This document shows positions 56,863-64,000 of a stretch of 64,000 bases of DNA, piece by piece. The notes under the pieces are model-generated. The model did not search any database. It had not been told where the DNA came from and saw only the letters and a list, made by a program, of their open reading frames with translations. The translations under genes and the position numbers were made by a program. The DNA comes from Lingula anatina. Its lineage: Eukaryota; Brachiopoda; Lingulata; Lingulida; Lingulidae. Location: the NCBI RefSeq assembly GCF_001039355.2, contig NW_019774847.1, positions 597,711 to 661,710 on the forward strand, in the 5' to 3' direction. Each line of letters opens with the position of its first letter. The first letter of the stretch is position 1.

Positions 56863-58996
56863 CAATCCTCCTGCAGTGTTGGGACTTCATCTCCTGCAGG
56901 GCTTTGTCCAGCACATTGGTCATGTGGACCAAGTTACTGGGGTCAGTCTGTAAGACTTGTGTGTGCCTCTCACCAGAGTCAGCAATGTGCAGTTTCAGTA
57001 ATATCGTAGGGTCTATTTGATGCTTGAGGGAGCGACTGGCAAGCTGGAAGATGAACGAGAAAGCATGGTAGAACTAGGAGTAAAGTGCTCAGTGGTTTTT
57101 CTTCAATCAAGAGCTAGTATTTCAAATATTATTTACATCCAATATTTCAATGCCTTTTTAGACCCTAGAACTGATGAAATTCATTTCTGACAGTACTTTA
57201 CTGAACTCACTTTGAGGTTATAAAAGAAGTCACATAATGCATGTGAGACCGAAAAATGTTGAAAGAATACTGGGATTAAATCACATTTGTTTATTCTGCT
57301 TATCATCATCATCAAGTACTGGAGATCATGTCTTCTTTAATAAGACAAGTTTAAAGTGTTGTATCATGAACATCTACTGAAACTATTAACAAAGTAACAA
57401 CACATGCATCATCTACCTTGACATCAAACCTCCACTCTAAGTTGTGATACTGGGGTAAATCCATGGACATCTCAGACAAAATACATCTGATCTCCTTACG
57501 GTTCTCTAAATATTGCTGAAGTAGGAGCCCCTTTAGGTCCTCAGGAAATCCCAGAGTCATGATGGAGTCTTGGAAGTCTATCTCATTGACCTGGGTATCA
57601 AAATGGGAAACTGACATCATATAATTATGGACCATTATAAAAATATGTAATTAGAACTAAAATATATAATTTGAAGTTAAATTCACAAATTAATGTCAAA
57701 CTTCCGGTCCATCAATATGTGTGCACCACCATTTTTATGTCACTCAACTTTGATTTTAGAAGTTGAAAAACAAGTGTGTCAAAGTGAGGATGCTGGGGGC
57801 ATGGGGGGGGGGGTCTTAAATGCTTGAACTCACCATGAGTTTTGAGCTTTCTGTGAAAAGATACATTAAACCTTCTACACCGTGCATCACAGTCTCTGCA
57901 TCGACACCTAGTTTGGCTGAAAAAATTCAAAAGTACATTTTTAATCTCAGTATAGTTATCTTTCAGAAAATGACTTAGGGTACGCTCACAATAAATCTAT
58001 GGGTACTTGCTTGCAGCCATTAACTCTATGGGGACTCTCAATGAATACAATCAGACACACAGATTAACACTCCTCCTGGTGCTGAGTAGATTACAGAAAA
58101 GCTGGTGATTACGTATGTTGGAAAGAAAAGGATGTGTCTACTGAGTACTTGTGCTACATTTGTAAAACCAGTTCTCTACATAATATAAATATGTACATAC
58201 ACGCACAAGCACTTAAATTGAGCAGATGCTGAGGCATATTGAACATTGCAGTTCCTATAAACACAACACAACCAAATGCCTTTAATTTTATTAAATCAGT
58301 TAATTTTGGTAGAAAAATAAATACTTAGTAAGCAAATTTTACAAAACAAACTTACAGGCTGCCGCTTGGTACATTTTGGGGTTGCTTCCTTTTTTGATAA
58401 ACCCCAGTGAAATCTTACAGAATTCTTGGACCACTGAAACATTTAAGCAGAAGATTTTAATGTTTCAGAATTACTTACTGTGCATGTTGATCACGGACAA
58501 TGTTAACGAATCATAATGATTCAGATTCTTTATTGACAAACACCTTCACATAAAGGTACAATCAATTACAATACGATACTAGTGGCTAGAACATAGAACA
58601 GACAAATAAATAGATAAATAAATATATATATACATATAGATTAGCAATTGTTGAAATCAGTGACTATACACATGTATACGAATGTCGCATTCCATAATCA
58701 ATTTACATGAACGCACATCCATAGAAAATGTTATGTTACATAATTTGGGAAGTTTTAATTTAGTGCAATCATCTGGCATATCTCACACCTGCACACTTTA
58801 ATTTCATCCTTTTTACTCAGTAAAAAAAGTGCACTTAAGTGTACTGACCCGTGCAGCCCCCCCCCCCCTTCCCCATTGTCTCCCTGTCTCTAAATATGAC
58901 CCCCGTTTTCTTCAGTATATGACCCTTACCATCAAGACCAACGCTCGTCAGGAAGGCCAAGTGTTCCTTGTGCTCATCTTCAAGCATCAATAGCAT
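56849..58996 (-). CDS. COMMD2: COMMD2, COMM domain-containing protein
   Basis: Subunit of the Commander/CCC complex that works in endosomal recycling of membrane proteins. Exons (minus): 58996-58930, 58433-58356, 57916-57834, 57590-57417, 57043-56849; 597 nt, 198 aa (human COMMD2 199 aa). The N-terminal helical part contains EDEHKEHLAFL, FIKKGSNPKMYQAA and VMHGVEGLMYLFTESSKLM. The C-terminal COMM domain begins around YHNLEWRFDVKLASRSL and ends HCRRIVRNI; YHNLEWR, VLQTDP and NHCRR-like blocks are characteristic of COMMD2. Start ATG 58996 fits the family N-terminus (MLL then EEHKEHLAFL). An AG at about 59018 suggests a spliced 5' UTR. It is divergently paired with the CEP63-like gene. Confidence 0.95.
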
Positions 58997-59802
58997 GGCT
59001 GACAGTGTATTTAAAACCTAAAACAGGGACGCAACAACAGGACCAAGAAGTTTCACTCCCACCCGGAAGCCGGAGTGATATAAACTAACGCATGCGCAAC
59101 TTACAATCTAGTACCCACCAACAATAAATACGAGTACCCATTTACAGCACGCGCTGCAACTTCGAAAATCAGTTCACGAAAGTTACAATGAAATTTACCT
59201 TTCATTTAGGGCTTATGGCGTCAGATTCTAAGGTAAAATGTTAATGAATTTAGTATGTATGCATTTATGTTAGGGGCACTGGTATTTAGTCCTTTGAGGC
59301 GATTGGTCAACTGCATCACATAATGCGATGCCATTCGTTTTGTTCAAATGTATGTGATAATCCTCAAGTTTCAGTAAAGGCAGTTAGTTAGGGGGGTTTC
59401 ATCAATCACGGATTAAATTGACCGAACTCATCAGCAAACTGCTATGCGCAGTGAATGCACTTTAGCGGAGCAAGAATCATTTTTTAACTGACATGAGTTA
59501 TTTCAGCTTATAAGTTTTTTCAATTTCGTTAAGTTCTAGCTATCTGAGCACATATGAGAGAGAAGTGTATTGTAGCATATACATAAAAAGGATCCTTTCT
59601 GTGATGATTGAATAAGTTGTAAGAGCTCGTAACTGTTTTGTATTCCTTGAGTATTTGTCTGCCACTTTTTTTTTTTAATTTAAGATTACTTGTAGTAGGC
59701 CAGTCCAAGGTTTTTGTATCAATATCATGACCAGTTAATTTATGAGGCATAAAATCATCCGCATTTATTTTTGTTAGCCCTAGTTTGATAACAGAGAGCA
59801 CC
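58997..59802. promoter_or_regulatory. Divergent COMMD2 / CEP63 promoter region
   Basis: Start codons of the two genes face away from each other about 0.8 kb apart. ACCCGGAAGCCGG at about 59079-59092 has an ETS-like core, and the stretch to 59230 is less AT-rich than its surroundings. ATGGCGTCAGATTCTAAG|GTAAAA at about 59215-59238 could be a 5' leader exon of the CEP63-like gene; its short frame would stop soon after joining the next exon. Confidence 0.45.
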
Positions 59803-62800
59803 ATGACGGCTTCGGAGAGGCTCACTGGAATGTGGGCTAACTTGCAGAAGTCTGCCAGGTAGGTTGGATATTTCACCCCCTCCTCCCCTCTTCCTCTTGT
59901 CCAGCAAATTTTCATTACTGCTGATTTAAGTATTTGGATGTTAAAAAGTTTTCAGCATGTCTGTTTCAATGAGAATGACTTGCGATACATTTACTTTTTA
60001 CCATGCCTGCTCTCCATCCATTATTTAATCCAATGTCATACATTGAAAGTCTCTTTTTTTATACTGAGACCCAGAAAAACACATTCCCAGACTTCACTGT
60101 TCTTACTGAAATGCACTCCTTCACCATTACGAATCTCTTACTTTGACCATGCTTTTAATTAGTTAATTAGATTTCAGAAATGACTCCTACTGTAAGCTAG
60201 TTATAACCCCTGGTATTCTAATTTCTTGATAAAAGTGGCACATTCTCTCTACTTTCCTCCCCTTTCTCGTGTCCACCCCACAGGTCAGCCGTCCAAGGTC
60301 CAGCCCTGTCATCCTGTGAGACGGAGCTGCAGGAGCTGATGAAGCAGATCGACATCATGGTCCACAACCGTAGGATGGACTGGGAGAGAGAGGCCAGCGC
60401 CCTGCAGGTGAAGGCTGACAGCAAGGACAAGGAGTGTCAGATCATGAGGGCAACGCTGGAGCAGAAACACAGAGAGGTGGGCTGGATTTTTGTTATTTTA
60501 TACTGAGTATTGTACCAGCAAGGTCTGGGAGTTACACACGGTTTACTTATATCTCCAACCCGTCTGGTTGTATTTAATTTTATATCATTTGTTCATGAAG
60601 AAAAACAGGCACATACACGCACACATACACTTTGTTAAAAAATCTTTTTGGAATACTGGTTCTTGCCATACTAGTAAGGTACAAAATGTACTATTCCCAG
60701 ACTTTAGTGGTGGTAAAAAAATTCAAACCTTTAAATGATAAAAAGTGGATCACAAATGCCATTGTTTAATGTTATTCTAGATAGGCCAGCTGAGGCAGCA
60801 GATAGAGGGGATGGACAGAGCACAGAGGGATATGGTGGCCGAGTACGAAAAACAGCTCCTGCAGGTCAGGAACGAGGTGAGTCAGGAAGTGGGTGCTTGG
60901 TGTTATTAGGGACATACAGAATTCCTTGTGGCAGTCACTCATATGCTGTATGTGATTACGTGCATGCTGGGATGAACATGTGTGTTTGGATGTAGGGGAT
61001 TGTGTATGTGCTGCATTGCGCACTTGTTTATGTTTTATGTGATGCGAGAGAGAGAAAGAGAGAGAGAGAGATTCCCAGAAACATTTCTTATGAGGTATAA
61101 AGAGAATCAGTAAATGCATTTATCTGAGCACACACTTCATCAGTGACATTTGTATTTTTTTTTCTAGTTGCACAGTTTAAAGCGCAGTTATGAGAAGACA
61201 CAGCGGAAGATGAGCAGGCAGGCCAAGGAGCTGGGCAGAGAGAAAGAGAAACAGTCAGCCGAGGCCCAAGACAGCATGTCTGAACTGACCAGACTGAAGA
61301 GTAAACTGGAGGTAAGTACTAGTACACTGGAGGTAAGTATGATACAAGTGATAGAAAATCATTACAGAAAACATACTGACGTCCACCTCTATCAAGGTAT
61401 ACCTAAATATCTTCACACTTTTTCCTGTAGGAATGTATACATAAATATCCTCACACTTGATATGATATCAAAATGTTTCTGTCATATTTAAATGTGGCTC
61501 AACATTTCATTGGATTATCAAGTACGGCAAACCTGTTTCATGATTTCAGTTGTAGCTTCTATTGAATACCAAGTGGTTAGAAAATCTCAATGTCATCCTC
61601 TACTGTAATCGTAAATGACATGTTCTTATTGGTTTTCTTCCAGGAATACAGGCAGCATTCCCAGGAATGTGAGCTCCAGAGATCCAACTACACCAGGCAG
61701 ATTGATAGTCTAGAGGCACAGAGGAAAGCCTTGGCTGAGAAATGTGAACTGATGCAGGTAAAGAGGAATATATATATATGACCCATATTCATTTCATTTT
61801 AATTCATACTAATCTAATGTGCCCAACACAGGTGGCCGTACAAACCCAGGAGGAGCTATCTCCTCTCTGATCCTCTGTTTTTTTACTAATAAGGTAACTG
61901 AATCCATTTAGTTATTATCTTTATATTTATATGTATTCATATATTTCCACAGCAACAGTCTGCAGGCTACCAGTCTCAGCTGGACAAAAGACAGAAGATT
62001 CAAGACTCCTCAGAGATGAGGATGAAGAAACAGTTGGCACAGATGGAGGGACAGCTGGACAGAGCAAGGGACACTGTGAACTCTCAGGTAACAGTTCACC
62101 CCTGTTTTACCAAAAAAAGCCTTAAGTCAGCTTCACTGACTAAGAACTTGGTTGCCAAGGTTACATGGTCACATGTACACATCCTGCCCTATCAGGAACA
62201 GTGTTACAACACTGTCATGGAAATCCTCGTCAGCTAAGGAACTGACTTTAGCCTTTGTGAAACCAGGGCCAGGTTGTTGATGAACTAGCTGCTTGTGCTT
62301 TCAACTTTTACTTCACTGGGCTCTGGGACAAGTAGGCCTAAAAACTTGATGATATAAATCAAAATGGACCATTCCAAAGATGAAATTTACTTATGAGTGA
62401 AAAATTGTCTTGCACAGCAAATTACTAACAGTCAAAACCAACTGGCTGCTTTAATTTTGGCATTGAACTTGACATTATTTGGGCCAGTGGCTAGCAACTG
62501 CATACTTCTCTGACTCTTTGGATGTTTGTCTTTCAAAAGATATTGATAATGATTTACTTTGAGATTGAAATATTTCTTTTTTTGCATCTTTAAATGAGAT
62601 GGACACTCACTGTTTGTAAGGGAATTGCTTTACATCACTTTACCAATAGTGTTTACATTTTTTTTTTAGTATAGCACCAATTTCTTGAAATGAAGTTTGA
62701 ATTTTGCTTTGTTTTCACATGCACTCTGCAACTTTGTGTTGGGCACATTTTTCACCAATCACAGGATGAGAAAATAGAGGTGCTGAAAGCCTCTTTAGAG

Positions 62801-63862
62801 GAATCCGTCTCCAGCCACCAAAGAGCACTGGCTGACAGAGAGGAAATCCAAGAAGAGCTAAGGAAGTACAAAAATGCCAATTTGGTAAATTGAAGTTTTT
62901 TTCTTGGTGCTTTAGCTACCACAGGAATAAATCACAGTAACAGTTACTTGTAGTGGAACCACTGCTTGTGCTTATGTTTTACAAACAATAACCAATGAAG
63001 TGTGTTCTATGAGAACTTATCTCCTGCAGATTGCTTTGCTGTATGTTGGCATATTACCGCATCCAGGTAGAGTGATATCATGTTTGAAAAATAACAGATC
63101 TGGACTAAGCTATTTGCCATAATATAAAGAAAAACAATTTCTTGTTGTGGAAATTTTTAGAATTTTTTTCTGACCTATAGAATAAGATTTTGTAAGGGTG
63201 CATCTATTTGGGAAGTAAAGTGACAATCGTTGTGCCTGCTTCCAGAGACTAGAGGATGAAAAATCTCAGCTCCAGGCAGACCTGGCGTCCAGAGATCACA
63301 TGTTACAGATGGCCAGAGAGGACCAGGACTACAAGACAGGGGAGGTCCAGAGACTGGAGGCCAACCTCAGGGAGAAAGAGGAGTTCATACAGTGAGTGAC
63401 AGTGGAGAAGACGGTGTCTCTCCTGTATATATATTTTTCAACAGTTTCCCCAGAGAGCTCTCCAGCTGTTATTAGGACGGCCATTGGCCTTAAATTGATG
63501 AAAATTGAGCTGCCTTGGCAGAGGTCGGAGCTCTCTGAGGGCTTTTATAGTTATTTGCTTTACACAGCTTGGAAAAAATGAGTTATTTACGTATAAGTAA
63601 TAACCTATGTACATTGTCAATACAAAGGGGGGGAAGGATTCTTTTTTACTACTTTTGAAGAATTTCTTACTCATTTATGAGAAGGTTTTAAAAAGATTTG
63701 CTGGTTTTTATAAGAAATTGTTAACATATTAAGGAATTAAGTGACATGCTTTAATCAAAGTTATTCTATATGTAGAACAATGCAGAGTGTCAACCAGCTG
63801 CAGGCCACAGAGGAGACAAGGTACCTGCAAAAGGAGTTGCAGAATGCCAAGGATCAAATCAG
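59803..63862 (+). CDS. CEP63: CEP63/DEUP1 family centriolar coiled-coil protein (5' part)
   Basis: Family role: CEP63 recruits CEP152 at the mother centriole to start centriole duplication; vertebrate DEUP1 does the same at deuterosomes in multiciliated cells. Nine exons lie in the window: 59803-59858, 60284-60476, 60781-60876, 61168-61311, 61644-61757, 61953-62087, 62765-62884, 63246-63391, 63776-63862; 1091 nt, 363 codons with phases matching, open at the right edge. After MTASERLTGMWANLQ come the hallmark SSCETELQELMKQIDIMV, ELHSLKRSYEKTQRKM and SLEAQRKALAEKCELMQ, which align with vertebrate CEP63/DEUP1. The rest is almost continuous predicted coiled coil. CEP63 and DEUP1 split by duplication in vertebrates, so an invertebrate gene is probably the single ancestor type. 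Exon 4 has two donors 21 nt apart. Confidence 0.92.
61302..61338 (+). repeat. Duplicated splice donor at CEP63 exon 4
   Basis: AAACTGGAG|GTAAGTACT at 61303-61320 is followed by ACACTGGAG|GTAAGTAT. Both donors match consensus. Use of the second donor (after 61332) would extend the exon by 21 nt, adding VSTSTLE in frame. Confidence 0.75.
62099..62269. mobile_element. MITE-like inverted-repeat element in a CEP63 intron
   Basis: Left end CCCCTGTTTTACCAAAAAAA + GCCTTAAGTCAGC; right end GAACTGACTTTAGCCTTTGT + GAAACCAGGG, imperfect reverse complements. About 170 bp, no coding capacity. It starts about 12 bp after the donor of exon 6 (62087). Confidence 0.65.
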
Positions 63863-63914
63863 GTCAGATTTAGTCACACTTACTGCTGTCTCATGCTTAA
63901 CATAATGTCACATC

Positions 63915-64000
63915 TAACACAGTACGATACAACCCTGGAAACATGGGACACAGAATATTACACATTAACCCTAACACAGTACGATACAACCCTGGAAACA
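63915..64000. repeat. Start of a tandem repeat at the right edge
   Basis: CTAACACAGTACGATACAAC + CCTGGAAACA occurs near 63917 and again near 63971 (54-bp spacing), the second copy cut by the window end. It lies in the CEP63-like intron after exon 9. Confidence 0.6.

Larger units (their letters stand above)
54381..57062. repeat. 1.3-kb direct duplication with an N at the junction
   Basis: Copy 1 54381-55727, copy 2 55729-57062. The only clear difference I see is the length of an (AAAT)n tract (about 55217-55258 against about 56564-56591). The single N at 55728 lies exactly between the copies. An assembly join of unmerged overlapping contigs or haplotypes is more likely than a true duplication. 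Confidence 0.9.

Overview
This is a eukaryotic (metazoan) nuclear window. Its genes have many short exons with GT/AG splice sites, and its long non-coding stretches are full of (TA)n, (GA)n and (TTA)n microsatellites and short inverted-repeat elements. The gene content (fibrinogen-related lectin-like genes, a secreted von Willebrand D protein, and a centriolar gene block) fits a marine invertebrate. I lean weakly towards a mollusc or other lophotrochozoan, but a non-vertebrate deuterostome cannot be excluded.

Layout. 1-8.9 kb: mostly repeats, with one candidate first exon of a type II membrane protein (minus, 1016-1213). 8.9-16.7 kb: an RBMX/hnRNP-G-like RNA-binding protein gene (minus, nine coding exons, 572 aa). 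16.7-21.2 kb: intergenic. 21.2-25.5 kb: a secreted protein with an N-terminal Cys-rich module and a C-terminal VWD domain (plus, nine exons, 484 aa). 28.1-37.5 kb: two tandem fibrinogen-related genes (signal peptide, coiled coil, fibrinogen domain; 331 and 347 aa). 38.7-52.6 kb: CEP295 (minus, 23 exons, 2378 aa, ending in an ALMS motif). 53.1-53.9 kb: SMCO4 (plus, 58 aa), head-to-head with CEP295. 56.8-59.0 kb: COMMD2 (minus, five exons, 198 aa). 59.8 kb to the right edge: the 5' part of CEP63/DEUP1 (plus), head-to-head with COMMD2 and running off the window.

The exon models were assembled by hand. For each complete gene the exon lengths sum to a multiple of three, and intron phases agree at every junction, so I trust them well. 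Family names come from recalled similarity; no database search was run.

The most interesting points are: (1) CEP295, SMCO4 and CEP63/DEUP1 lie together, as CEP295, SMCO4 and DEUP1 do on human chromosome 11q21, so a centriole-biogenesis neighbourhood seems to be ancient. (2) Three genes (RBMX, CEP295, CEP63) carry tandem duplications of an exon's 3' end including its splice donor, and each creates an in-frame optional segment (9, 13 and 7 codons per unit). (3) The two fibrinogen-related genes have a nearly identical 3' block of about 1.6 kb beside diverged 5' halves, suggesting gene conversion. (4) Single N bases at 22544 and 55728 sit exactly between near-identical flanking copies, so those two 'duplications' are probably assembly artefacts.
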